Positions 24,459-33,918 of a DNA stretch of 64,000 nucleotides are shown here, piece after piece; the first letter of the stretch is position 1; each line of letters starts with the position of its first letter. The stretch is from Dyadobacter flavalbus (GTDB taxonomy: Bacteria > Bacteroidota > Bacteroidia > Cytophagales > Spirosomataceae): contig NZ_VBSN01000038.1 of NCBI RefSeq assembly GCF_006149045.1, positions 62,001 to 126,000 of the forward strand. The letters run 5' to 3'. Below the pieces are notes generated by a model. That model searched no databases. It was not told where the DNA came from and saw only the letters and a program-made list of their open reading frames with translations. A program made the position numbers and the translations under genes.

Positions 24459-27400
24459 ATGAACTCAGGATTTACAGTAACCCTATTCCGGGTAACTGCG
24501 GGATGCATGCTGACAGCCATGGCTTTTCCGCTTGCTTACGCCGGTCCGGATGTGGTTTTTCATAAACCAAGATCCGAACAGACCGCTGTTGCCGACAAGG
24601 CAATTTCGGGTAAAATTTTATCCAAGGAAGACAACACGCCGGTTCCGGGCGTTACCGTGGTTGTAAAAGGAACGACCAACGGAACTACTACGGATGTGGA
24701 CGGCAAATACCAGATCAATGTTCCTGAAAGCAATGCGGTCCTTGTATTTTCCGCGGTAGGATTTGCTACGCAGGAAAAGCCGATCGGAAATGAAAGCATT
24801 ATGGATATTATTTTATCCACCGATCAGAAAACGCTGGAAGAAGTTGTGGTGGTGGGGTACGGTACACTCAAAAAACGGGATCTTACCGGAGCCGTTTCGC
24901 AGATCAGCGCCACCAAACTGGAAAACGAAAACCCGCAGTCGGTACAGGATGTGCTGAGAGGAAACATTCCAGGCATGAACGTCGGGTTTTCTGCATCGGC
25001 AAAAGGCGGCGGCAATGTTTCGGTGAGAGGTACCAACTCGCTGAAAGCCGGAACAAGTCCGCTGGTGGTACTGGACGGAGCCATTTATTACGGCGGTCTT
25101 GAAGACATTAACCCGAATGACATTGAAACGGTGGACGTGCTGAAAGATGCGAGTTCGGCGGCGGTTTTCGGAGCGAAGGCGGCAAGCGGCGTTATCCTGG
25201 TTACGACCAAAAAAGGAAAAGAAGGCAAGACGATCATCAATGTCAATACCAATTTCGGCGTGGCTGAGGTGGCCAAAAACCAGCCTGTTCTTAGTCCCGA
25301 CGGATTCATTACATGGCGCCAGGAAGTTATGCGGAATATCAATACGGCAGCGCAGCCCAGCCGTTTTACAAATCCTTCAAAGCTTCCTTCCGATGTTACG
25401 CTGGAGCAATGGCTGGCATTCGACGGTTCCGCCGGCGACCCGACAACCGTATGGCTGCAGAGGCTCGGCATGCAGCCGGTTGAAGTGCAGAACTACAAAA
25501 ACGGCAAAAGTGTGGACTGGTACAGCAAAATGTTCCAGAAAGCACTGCGTCAGGATCACACGGTTAGCCTTTCCGGAAAAACGGACAAGGTTTCGTATTA
25601 CATGTCATTGGGTTACCTGAACAATGAAGGGATTGTTGTCGGCGACAAATACAGTACCGTACGTGCGAGGCTAAATCTGGAAGGAAAAGTGAACAAGTTT
25701 CTTTCGGTCGGGATCAATACGCAGTTTGCAGACCGGGACGAAAGCCAGGTTCCTGTCAATTATGAACTTGCTGCCAACCTTTCGCCCTGGGGATCGGAGT
25801 TCAATCCGGACGGAACATACAAATGGCGGCCCAATGAAGAGGCAAGCGGCGGAAACCATCCGTACTATGCACCCAGTTTTACAGACCGTGATAAAGGTTC
25901 GGTAACGATCAATGCGGTTGTTTTTGCCAAAATTGCTTTGCCGTTCGGCATCAGTTATCAGGCAAACTTAACGCCGAGATACGAGTATTATCACCGCTAT
26001 AACGCAGAATCCGCCAAGCATGCGGAGTGGGCAGCAGAAGGCGGAAGGGCTTCACGCCGCGATACCAGAACCATGAGCTGGCAGATTGATAACATTTTCA
26101 AATGGAACAAAACCTTTGCAGAAAAGCATAGCATTGATGCCACGTTCCTTGTAAATGCCGAGAAATTCAGAATGTGGGACGACAGCGTTTCCAACAAAGG
26201 CTTTGCACCGACCGACGTTTTAGGTTATCATAACATGGCCGCAGGAAACGCACCGATTATGTGGACGAACGATGAGCAAAGTACGGCAGATGCCTTGATG
26301 GGCCGTTTGTTCTATTCTTTCAAAGACCGGTATATGGTTACGTTATCCACGCGCCGGGACGGTTACTCTGCATTCGGGCAAAAAAATCCCAGGGCACTTT
26401 TTTCATCTGCTGCGTTGGGCTGGGTATTTACAGATGAGCCTTTTTTCAAATCAAGCTGGCTCAGTTACGGTAAATTCAGGGTTTCTTACGGCAGCAACGG
26501 AAACCGTGACATTGCCCGTTATGATGCGCTTTCAAACCTCATCACCGGAAAATACCTGCATATCAATCCGGGCGGAACGGTGTATCAGACAAGCCAGTTG
26601 TATGTGGGAAGAATGCAGAATGCCAACCTGAAATGGGAACGGACCAATTCCCTGAACTTCGGACTCGATTTTTCACTCTTCAACAATGTCGTGGACGGAA
26701 GTGTGGAACTGTACAAATCTTCAACGCGCGATCTGCTTGTGGAAAGAGCTTTGCCCAACGTGCTCGGATTTGATTTTGTACTGGACAATCTTGGTCAGGT
26801 TGATAACAAGGGACTGGAAGTCAGCCTGAACTCCAATAACATGAAGCGTGAAAACTTCACATGGCGGTCCACACTGAACTTTCAGATGAACAGAAACAAG
26901 ATCGTTCATTTATACGGCGACAAAACCGTGACCAAAGATGCGTCAGGCAATGTAATCAGCGAAAGAGAAGCCGACGACATTACAAACCGGTGGTTTATCG
27001 GACATGCCATTGACGAAATATGGAATTATAAAGTACTTGGCGTGTGGCAGGCGGAAGAAGCAGATGCAGCGGCCAAATACGGCGTGAAGCCCGGTGATCA
27101 TAAAATACTGGACGTGAACAATGACGGAAAGTATACGAATGATGACAAGGTATTTCAGGGTTTCACCTCGCCGCGTGCCAGAATTACTTTCCGCAACGAG
27201 TTCAAGGTGTTCAAAAATTTCGATGTTTCATTTATGGTTTATTCTTACCTCGGCCAGAAAGGTGAGTTCAATCAGATGAAAAACCGCCAGGGATTTCCGG
27301 ACCGTTCCAGCTCCTATATTTTCCCGTACTGGACAGCCGAAAACCGCAACAACGAATGGGCGCGGCTGTATTCCAGCGAAGGTTCGGCCACGGGCTATTC

Positions 27401-27650
27401 CGTATATCAGAGCAAATCCTTTCTTCGCTTCGAAAGTCTGGCCATTGCCTATACAATCCCGAAGAACCTGACGCAGAAGATCAATATCCAGAATCTGCGG
27501 GTTTACGGCAACATCCGGAACATAGGCTATTTTTCCAGCTGGAGTTTCTGGGATCCTGAAAACGGTACCAATAACAGCAACAATACAAACATTGCGACTT
27601 CGGTACCAAGCCCTCGCATTTTTACAATGGGTATTGACATTACCTTATAA
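24459..27650 (+). CDS. SusC/RagA family TonB-linked outer membrane protein
   Basis: 1063 residues. Signal peptide (about 1-28), a carboxypeptidase-D-regulatory-like beta-sandwich (about 47-115, SGKILSKEDNTPVPGVTVVVKG), then the TonB-dependent plug (EEVVVVGYGTLKKRDLTGAV, residues about 125-250) and a large 22-strand-type barrel to the end. It imports oligosaccharides or other large nutrients across the outer membrane with the SusD partner encoded 6 bp downstream. No sigma/FecR pair is adjacent and no STN domain is present, so unlike the copy at 43406 it is not an anti-sigma-coupled transducer. Confidence 0.96.
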   Translation: MNSGFTVTLFRVTAGCMLTAMAFPLAYAGPDVVFHKPRSEQTAVADKAISGKILSKEDNTPVPGVTVVVKGTTNGTTTDVDGKYQINVPESNAVLVFSAVGFATQEKPIGNESIMDIILSTDQKTLEEVVVVGYGTLKKRDLTGAVSQISATKLENENPQSVQDVLRGNIPGMNVGFSASAKGGGNVSVRGTNSLKAGTSPLVVLDGAIYYGGLEDINPNDIETVDVLKDASSAAVFGAKAASGVILVTTKKGKEGKTIINVNTNFGVAEVAKNQPVLSPDGFITWRQEVMRNINTAAQPSRFTNPSKLPSDVTLEQWLAFDGSAGDPTTVWLQRLGMQPVEVQNYKNGKSVDWYSKMFQKALRQDHTVSLSGKTDKVSYYMSLGYLNNEGIVVGDKYSTVRARLNLEGKVNKFLSVGINTQFADRDESQVPVNYELAANLSPWGSEFNPDGTYKWRPNEEASGGNHPYYAPSFTDRDKGSVTINAVVFAKIALPFGISYQANLTPRYEYYHRYNAESAKHAEWAAEGGRASRRDTRTMSWQIDNIFKWNKTFAEKHSIDATFLVNAEKFRMWDDSVSNKGFAPTDVLGYHNMAAGNAPIMWTNDEQSTADALMGRLFYSFKDRYMVTLSTRRDGYSAFGQKNPRALFSSAALGWVFTDEPFFKSSWLSYGKFRVSYGSNGNRDIARYDALSNLITGKYLHINPGGTVYQTSQLYVGRMQNANLKWERTNSLNFGLDFSLFNNVVDGSVELYKSSTRDLLVERALPNVLGFDFVLDNLGQVDNKGLEVSLNSNNMKRENFTWRSTLNFQMNRNKIVHLYGDKTVTKDASGNVISEREADDITNRWFIGHAIDEIWNYKVLGVWQAEEADAAAKYGVKPGDHKILDVNNDGKYTNDDKVFQGFTSPRARITFRNEFKVFKNFDVSFMVYSYLGQKGEFNQMKNRQGFPDRSSSYIFPYWTAENRNNEWARLYSSEGSATGYSVYQSKSFLRFESLAIAYTIPKNLTQKINIQNLRVYGNIRNIGYFSSWSFWDPENGTNNSNNTNIATSVPSPRIFTMGIDITL

Positions 27651-27656
27651 ATTCAA

Positions 27657-29516
27657 TTGAAATCCCGAAATCACATGAAATCCATCTATAATAAATCCAG
27701 AAGCGTTGTGCAGTTGACATTGCTTGTTTCAGGCATGGCGCTGACGGGCTGTGACAAAAGCTGGCTGAAACCCGAACCGCTGTCTTTTTACAATCCGGAC
27801 AATACATTCAATGATCCGACGGGACTGCGCGCCACGATTGTGGCCTGCGAGCGGAACATGCGCCAGGAATGGTACGGCGATGCTGCGCCTATGGTTACAG
27901 AAGCCATTTTTTCCGACATTGCGGTAGAAGGAACAACCGATAAATCGGGCCCTGCACAGAACCTGAACTTGCTCATAACGCCGGATGCCCAGCTTAACCA
28001 CGTGGATTACAACAAAATCGGATGGTACTGGTCGGAAGGGTTTAAAGGTGTAAAATACGCCAATGTTGCCATTTCAAGAATAAACCAGCCTACGACATAC
28101 AAGAGTGAGCAGGAAAAGAATGAAATACTCGGCGCTGCGTACTTTCACAGGGCATACCGGTATTACAGACTTACGCATCAGTTCGGCGATGTACCGCTGA
28201 TTCTGGATGAAGTCATTAACCCGAAACTGGATTTTCAGTCTACAAAACGAGAAGTCATCCTGAAAAAGATGAAGGAAGATCTGGAATTTGCTGAACAGTG
28301 GGTTCCGGTAGTTACAGACAAAGGCAGTGTAAACCGCGGTGCTGTAAGTCATTTGCTGACCAAGATCAATCTTGCACTCGGCCTTTTTGACGATGCCATC
28401 AAGTCGGCAAGCAATGTAATAGAAGGCGGAACGCATAAGCTGATGACAAACCGTTTCGGTGTTGATGCCAATGACCAGAACCGCAACGTAATCTGGGACT
28501 TGCACCGTCCTGCCAACAAAGCCCTGAATTCCAATGCGGAAGGCCTGATGCTTGTGATCGACCGCGTAAGCATTGAAGGAAATGTGGACGGCGGTACTTT
28601 GCTGATGAGAAATACAGTTCCGTTCTGGCATAACAATATCAATACGCCCGCTGGAAATCGCGGAACCATTGATACTTATGGCATTGCCATTGATCTGGTG
28701 AATAAAGTAGGCCGGGGTCTCGGCCGTGTACGACCGACATATTATTCGCAGGAAGGTGTTTGGGATGATAAGAAAGATCTACGCCATGCGCCGGGAAACT
28801 GGACACGTATGGAAGATCTGGTATACAACAACCCGGCATTGAACACGACGCTTAAAGATCCTTATTACGGCAAAAATCTTCAGTTGCGCAATGCTGCCGG
28901 CGCCGTACTGACCATCGATACAATCCGCTGCTGGTTTGACTGGCCTAATTACAAACTGTTTATCGAAGATCCATTGAAAGTGCAGCCGTCAGGCGGAAAT
29001 ACGGACTGGTATGTGTTCAGACTGGCAGAAACTTATCTGTTGAGAGCAGAGGCTTACGCATGGAAAGGCGATCTGGTTAAAGCTGCGGCAGACATCAATG
29101 CTGTAAGAACGCGTGCAAACTGCGATCCGGTAGCGCCTGCGAAAGTCAATATCGGAACCATACTGGATGAACGTGCGCGTGAACTTTACTTTGAGGAACC
29201 ACGGAAAACCGAACTTACGCGCGTGGCCTATATTTTTGCCATGACCGGAAAACCGGCTCCAAACGGTAAAACCTATAACATGAATGATTTTTCTGAAAGC
29301 AACTATTTTTACGACCGTGTGATGGAGAAAAGTGATTTCTATAACAAAGGCGTAAAAACCCGTCACGGCGATGAATACACCATGAGTCCGTATCACGTTT
29401 TATGGCCTATTCCACAATCGGCGATTGCAGGAAATACGCAGGGAATTATCAATCAGAACAAAGGTTATAACGGTTTCCAGAACAACGTGCCGCCACTGAC
29501 GGAAATTCCAGAATAA
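27657..29516 (+). CDS. RagB/SusD family nutrient-binding outer membrane lipoprotein
   Basis: 619 residues from ATG 27657; the ATG at 27675 ([10 protein letters not shown]) gives a more normal signal peptide. Lipobox ALTGC is followed by DKSWLKPEP, the usual SusD mature start. The TPR-like core is seen in [23 protein letters not shown] and the C-terminal family region in [21 protein letters not shown]. It caps the SusC barrel and binds the ligand at the cell surface. The tandem repeat block begins about 30 bp after its stop. Confidence 0.95.
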   Translation: MKSRNHMKSIYNKSRSVVQLTLLVSGMALTGCDKSWLKPEPLSFYNPDNTFNDPTGLRATIVACERNMRQEWYGDAAPMVTEAIFSDIAVEGTTDKSGPAQNLNLLITPDAQLNHVDYNKIGWYWSEGFKGVKYANVAISRINQPTTYKSEQEKNEILGAAYFHRAYRYYRLTHQFGDVPLILDEVINPKLDFQSTKREVILKKMKEDLEFAEQWVPVVTDKGSVNRGAVSHLLTKINLALGLFDDAIKSASNVIEGGTHKLMTNRFGVDANDQNRNVIWDLHRPANKALNSNAEGLMLVIDRVSIEGNVDGGTLLMRNTVPFWHNNINTPAGNRGTIDTYGIAIDLVNKVGRGLGRVRPTYYSQEGVWDDKKDLRHAPGNWTRMEDLVYNNPALNTTLKDPYYGKNLQLRNAAGAVLTIDTIRCWFDWPNYKLFIEDPLKVQPSGGNTDWYVFRLAETYLLRAEAYAWKGDLVKAAADINAVRTRANCDPVAPAKVNIGTILDERARELYFEEPRKTELTRVAYIFAMTGKPAPNGKTYNMNDFSESNYFYDRVMEKSDFYNKGVKTRHGDEYTMSPYHVLWPIPQSAIAGNTQGIINQNKGYNGFQNNVPPLTEIPE

Positions 29517-29547
29517 TGAATGGATTACAGATTTTAGAAATGATATC

Positions 29548-30022
29548 ATAAACAGAAGGCTCCTGCCGGAGCGGGCATTGCACAACTCAGCCCCGGCAGG
29601 GGCTTTCTGTTTGTAGCGAAAGGATAGTTAAAGCTGAATAATCAACTCCGGAAAAGTTTCTGAACCAAGTGATAAGGTGGCTCCTGCCGGAGCCATTTTG
29701 ATGTTTACCGTATTGTAGTTCTATAAACAGAAGGCTCCTGCCGGAGCGGGCATTGCACAACTCAGCCCCGGCAGGGGCTTTCTGTTTGTAGCGAAAGGAT
29801 AGTTAAAGCTGGATAATCAACTCCGAAGGAGTTTCCTGAACCGAGTGACAAGGAGGCTCCTGCCGGAGCCATTTTGATGTTTACCGCATTGTAGTTCTAT
29901 AAACAGAAGGCTCCTGCCGGAGCCGGCATTGCACATCTCAGCCCCGGCAGGGGCTTTCTGTTTGTAGGAAAAGGATAGTTAAAGCTGGATAATCAACTCC
30001 GAAGGAGTTTCCTAAACCGAGT
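29548..30022. repeat. Tandem repeat block, ~175-bp unit, 2.7 copies, rich in inverted repeats
   Basis: Units begin at 29548, 29723 and 29899 (each starting ATAAACAGAAGGCTCCTGCC), giving a period of 175-176 bp; the third copy is cut short near 30022. Every unit holds a long hairpin (AACAGAAGGCTCCTGCCGG against CCGGCAGGGGCTTTCTGTT with few mismatches). The first two full units also hold a palindrome GGCTCCTGCCGGAGCC. An AACTCC/GGAGTT hairpin is perfect in copies two and three. Copies differ at scattered bases. It looks like an expanded REP-like intergenic element; the first hairpin could end the SusCD transcript. Confidence 0.85.
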
Positions 30023-30528
30023 CTGGTAAAAATAATAACATCGTATAATAGCATTAAAAACGTATATAGCTTGCGGTACTTGTTTTAGAGCCATTGAATC
30101 AGTAATCCATTCACTTATTTATCAATCCATTATATAGTTAAGTATGAATTCTAATTATTGTTAAAAGAAAATTTATACAATTCAATATGTAATTATAACA
30201 GTGTACTAAAATTTTGACTAATAAATTCTATATTGCTCATAATAGTAATTGTTTGACTAACAGAAAGTCTGCTAAAACACGGATGCCTGAAATTTGGATG
30301 TTTATGTCCGGCTTATTTGTTATTTTGGCCGCCTTGTTATACATTGCTGTTATGAATAGCCATTTTGCAGCATTTTTGTTTTACAGTTGACGAGACAATT
30401 TTTTGAATTGAAATCATGGTTTCAGATGCTGAATGGAGATGCTGGAAAAGCGGTTCAGGTATATGTACAATCTTTTATTTACTCACGTATCCAACTTGTA
30501 CACAGCAAGTTGAGACTAATTCTATCCA
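30023..30528. other. AT-rich leader of the malectin-domain gene
   Basis: About 500 AT-rich bases with no coding signal. A perfect 7-bp inverted repeat CAACTTG/CAAGTTG (30492-30498 and 30506-30512, 7-base loop) lies 16 bp before the start codon and may affect the leader. Confidence 0.4.
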
Positions 30529-33048
30529 ATGATAAAAATCTATAATTTCCCTTTCACCATCCCGAAAATGCGTTCTGTCAGATTAGGTCTGATGCTGACC
30601 ATTTCGTCCGTATTCTGCGGACAAATTGCTACCGCTTCCGCGGGGTCAGGCGCTGTAACAAATGCAGGATCAGGCAATTTTGCTGCGCCGGTTGCTGACG
30701 GTGCTTACATGGTTTTAAAAAACATGGATAATTTTCCGGCCAATGACAAACTTGTGTTTTCGCGTATCGAGATTCCATGGAGAAAATCGGATACAACGGA
30801 GTACAATGCCAATCATGACAAAGTAAGGCTGCGTATTCAAAGTAAAGGTTCCGAAAGTCTTGTAATCAACAGTCTGGTTTTATCCAACAAGGCCGGGTGG
30901 AAAATTGCATCTGTGGGTGGCGATGCAACGCCTTCTTTCCCCAAAACGATCACTACGGGAAATTACCTTGAAGTAGTTGTTCAGTTTATAGCAGAGGGTG
31001 CTTCAACAAGGGTTACCATTTTGCAGGACAAGCTGACCATTAACAGCAATGACAATCTGACGCCTGTAAAAGATGTAGCACTGATGGGCTTGTATCAGAA
31101 ACAGGGCGAAGGACAGAATGAGCCGTATGCCTCTGAAATCATCAAAGCTTTTGATTTTAAATCCAATCCGGGTTATGGACGTGTAGACAATGGGGTGGAA
31201 GGAAAAACCATCATGCCCAATTCGGATGAAGTAGCGGCTTCGTACTTTGTGAGAGCTGATCCGAACAAGCCAGTAACTGTATATCAGCTGGCTGCTTACC
31301 ACGGATGCTGCGGATCGGTTGAAACCATCCGGTATTATACCAAAGGTTCAACTACCATGAACACGTTATTTACGCATCATGTTCTGGACGCGCAATCGCT
31401 GTTGCCACGGCTTAGAAATTCTTCATCTACGCTTGCTGTTAAAACCATTGACAATCCGACGGAACCTTTTGGTTTCAGGGTTTCCAATTCAAGGTCAGAC
31501 AGAATGCTGAATTTCAATGATCTGATCGGACTCCGAATCCTTAAAGCAGTGGATGCAGCCGGCTATGTTATTCCGAATGCATACATCATGAACATGGATT
31601 ACATTGACAACTCGGCTACGAACTTTGATTATCAGGATAATATCTATTATATCGATAATATCAAACCAGAAACAGGAACTGTTCATTACTCTGATCTGGC
31701 CTCGGTTTCAGGTTCTGCGATCCAGTACGATGCCACTACAACCGGAACAACCCAGACGAAGGATGTGACGCTTAAAAACATGGGAAAAACGTATGATGAC
31801 AATTCCAAAGATCCATCCGTAACCATAAAAAGCGCCCGGATTATCGGACCCAATGCAAGCGAATTTTCCGTAGCATCGCTTAGCACAACTCTTGAACCGC
31901 AGGCAACTGCTACTTTGAGCGTGAAATTCAACCCTAAAACACAGGGCATCAAAAATGCGGTGATGGTTGTTTATTATACCAACGCCAATTCTCCGCTGCG
32001 CATACCGCTTTATGGCAATGCGCATACCGCAAGCTCCGCTGTTGAAATTGTAAAAAGAATCAAAGGCGGCTCGGACTCGAATGTAACGATTGACGGTCAG
32101 GTTTTTGAATCCGACAAGAATTACCGTGTGGGTTCTGTCAGAAATGATGCACAGGTGGTTAAAACGGAAGTAGCCGGTACGGATATGGACGAATTATACC
32201 AAACCTATCTGTCGGCCTCAGCTGATCTTCAGCAAACCGGTTACAACATTCCTGTTGCAAACGGCGATTACATGGTTCGTATGCACTTTGTAGAAAACTA
32301 TTTCTCTGAGCAGGGTTCAAGGGTTTTTGGCGGAACAATGGAAGGCAAGCAGATACTGACAAACCTGGATATTTTCAACGAAGTTGGTTACAGAACTGCC
32401 ATCGTTAAAGATTTCAATACATCGGTAAGTGACGGTGTGCTAAACATGCGCTTTACACCGACTGCCAACAGACTTGCACTTGCCGGTGTGGAAATATTCA
32501 GAATCAATGACAATCCGCTTCCTGTAACGCTGGTGAGCTTTGACGCCAACAAAGTAGAAAATACAACTTTGCTTTCCTGGAAAACCTCTTTTGAAACCAA
32601 CAGCAGCAATTTTGAAATTCAGCGCAGCAAATCGGGACAGGACTGGGAAATTCTGGGTTCTGTGGATGCAGCGGGTGAATCTCGTGAAAATTACAGCTAT
32701 TCATTTGTTGACAGCAAGCCGTTGTCAGGCAACAATCTTTACCGCCTGAAAATGATTGATCTGGACGGAACTTCAACGTTCTCCAAATGGATCAATTTGA
32801 ATTTTGACATTGTGGCAACTGCACAGGTTTTCCCGAATCCTGTTGTTGACAAGCTTAATCTGGACATTACGGACTGGAGCCAGATCAGCGCAGTTCAGTT
32901 GTACAACATTACCGGAAAGGCAGTTTATGAAGCGCGCAATACGCCGGTAACTTCCATTGATGTGAAAAATCTGCCATCCGGCATGTACGTGATGCACATC
33001 ACCCGCAACAACGGAAATGTAGTTACTTACAAGATTGTTAAAAATTAG
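30529..33048 (+). CDS. Secreted malectin-domain protein with T9SS type A sorting domain
   Basis: 839 residues; ATG 30568 (MRSVRLGLML) gives the cleaner signal peptide ending near ATASA. Beta-sandwich regions of the choice-of-anchor-D type appear at about 60-210 and 400-495 (VTLKNMGKT..., ATLSVKFNPKTQGIKNAV). A malectin-like carbohydrate-binding domain spans about 505-660 (VANGDYMVRMHFVENYFSEQGSRVF, LALAGVEIF). A fibronectin-like stretch and the T9SS sorting domain (FPNPVVDKLNLDI to the end) follow. It is predicted to be exported by the type IX system and held at the surface. Lying behind a SusC/SusD pair, a glycan-binding role fits. No catalytic motif is seen. Confidence 0.88.
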   Translation: MIKIYNFPFTIPKMRSVRLGLMLTISSVFCGQIATASAGSGAVTNAGSGNFAAPVADGAYMVLKNMDNFPANDKLVFSRIEIPWRKSDTTEYNANHDKVRLRIQSKGSESLVINSLVLSNKAGWKIASVGGDATPSFPKTITTGNYLEVVVQFIAEGASTRVTILQDKLTINSNDNLTPVKDVALMGLYQKQGEGQNEPYASEIIKAFDFKSNPGYGRVDNGVEGKTIMPNSDEVAASYFVRADPNKPVTVYQLAAYHGCCGSVETIRYYTKGSTTMNTLFTHHVLDAQSLLPRLRNSSSTLAVKTIDNPTEPFGFRVSNSRSDRMLNFNDLIGLRILKAVDAAGYVIPNAYIMNMDYIDNSATNFDYQDNIYYIDNIKPETGTVHYSDLASVSGSAIQYDATTTGTTQTKDVTLKNMGKTYDDNSKDPSVTIKSARIIGPNASEFSVASLSTTLEPQATATLSVKFNPKTQGIKNAVMVVYYTNANSPLRIPLYGNAHTASSAVEIVKRIKGGSDSNVTIDGQVFESDKNYRVGSVRNDAQVVKTEVAGTDMDELYQTYLSASADLQQTGYNIPVANGDYMVRMHFVENYFSEQGSRVFGGTMEGKQILTNLDIFNEVGYRTAIVKDFNTSVSDGVLNMRFTPTANRLALAGVEIFRINDNPLPVTLVSFDANKVENTTLLSWKTSFETNSSNFEIQRSKSGQDWEILGSVDAAGESRENYSYSFVDSKPLSGNNLYRLKMIDLDGTSTFSKWINLNFDIVATAQVFPNPVVDKLNLDITDWSQISAVQLYNITGKAVYEARNTPVTSIDVKNLPSGMYVMHITRNNGNVVTYKIVKN

Positions 33049-33918
33049 TAAAAACCGCCTGCATGCTGAACAGGTATGCAGGCCGGTTAAAATATGGTGA
33101 AGCTTACTGATAATCCACAAATCGGAAAGTCAAACCACTGAAAAAACATGTTGAAGTCCTTTGCCGAATCCGGCAAGGGACTTTTTTTTGAAGCAGTCTT
33201 CGGTCATCGGATCTGATTTGCAAGCCCGGCCTAATTTGAACCTAACAGACGCATAATCAAACGAATGACATCAAAACAGCTTTGTAGAATATCGGTTCGG
33301 ACGAATCTATAACGTATATAAAATTGCGTTAAATAAGGTGTTGCTGATTGGAATGAGTTAAGCAATAAAATTAGTTCTACACCTTGCGTAACAATTCAAC
33401 ATTTTGGTATTTCGGAAAAGTCCGGTTTTGGTTTGTAAATTCCGTTATCTTATTTTTACCAGTATATTAATATACCGTTACCAGTTGGCCGTCAGGATAT
33501 GTTTTTTTGTTAGACAATGGTAAAGCGCGAAGCAATGCGTTGCGGAGTAAAACAGGTTGAAAAGAGGCTGTTATATTATTAAAAATCATGGTTGCCTGAA
33601 AAAGTCAGTCTGCACGAAATGCAGATCCGAAGAGCAGAAGCCGTTGGATAATATTTAATAGATCGCTGATTTAATTATGTTATGTTTGAAATTCAGCGGC
33701 ATAGTTTTAATGGCTGTAGTCAGGTTAATGTAAATTTAAGGAAAATGATAGCTCAACATACAATACAATTCAAAAGCCCGGTTTCATGCCCGAATTCAAC
33801 TCCATTTTTAGTTAACCCACTGCATCGGTAATTACTGCATACACATCACCCAGAATCCATTCCGGACTCTTGCCCGAAATCAAAACTCCATAAGATTACT
33901 TAACAATCCAACCCAGAT
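33049..33918. other. Intergenic region before the M4 peptidase
   Basis: About 870 AT-rich bases without a gene. It holds the terminator at 33154-33189, and a perfect 14-bp palindrome GTATATTAATATAC at 33472-33485 that could be an operator. Confidence 0.45.
33154..33189 (+). terminator. Intrinsic terminator of the malectin gene
   Basis: AAGTCCTTTGCCG pairs with CGGCAAGGGACTT (one G-U type mismatch) over a 4-base loop AATC, followed by an eight-T tract ending at 33189. Classic rho-independent form, about 105 bp past the stop. Confidence 0.85.

Noticed and set aside
29548..30022. CRISPR array
   Set aside because: The repeat unit is about 175 bp, copies are contiguous without unique spacers, and no cas genes are near.
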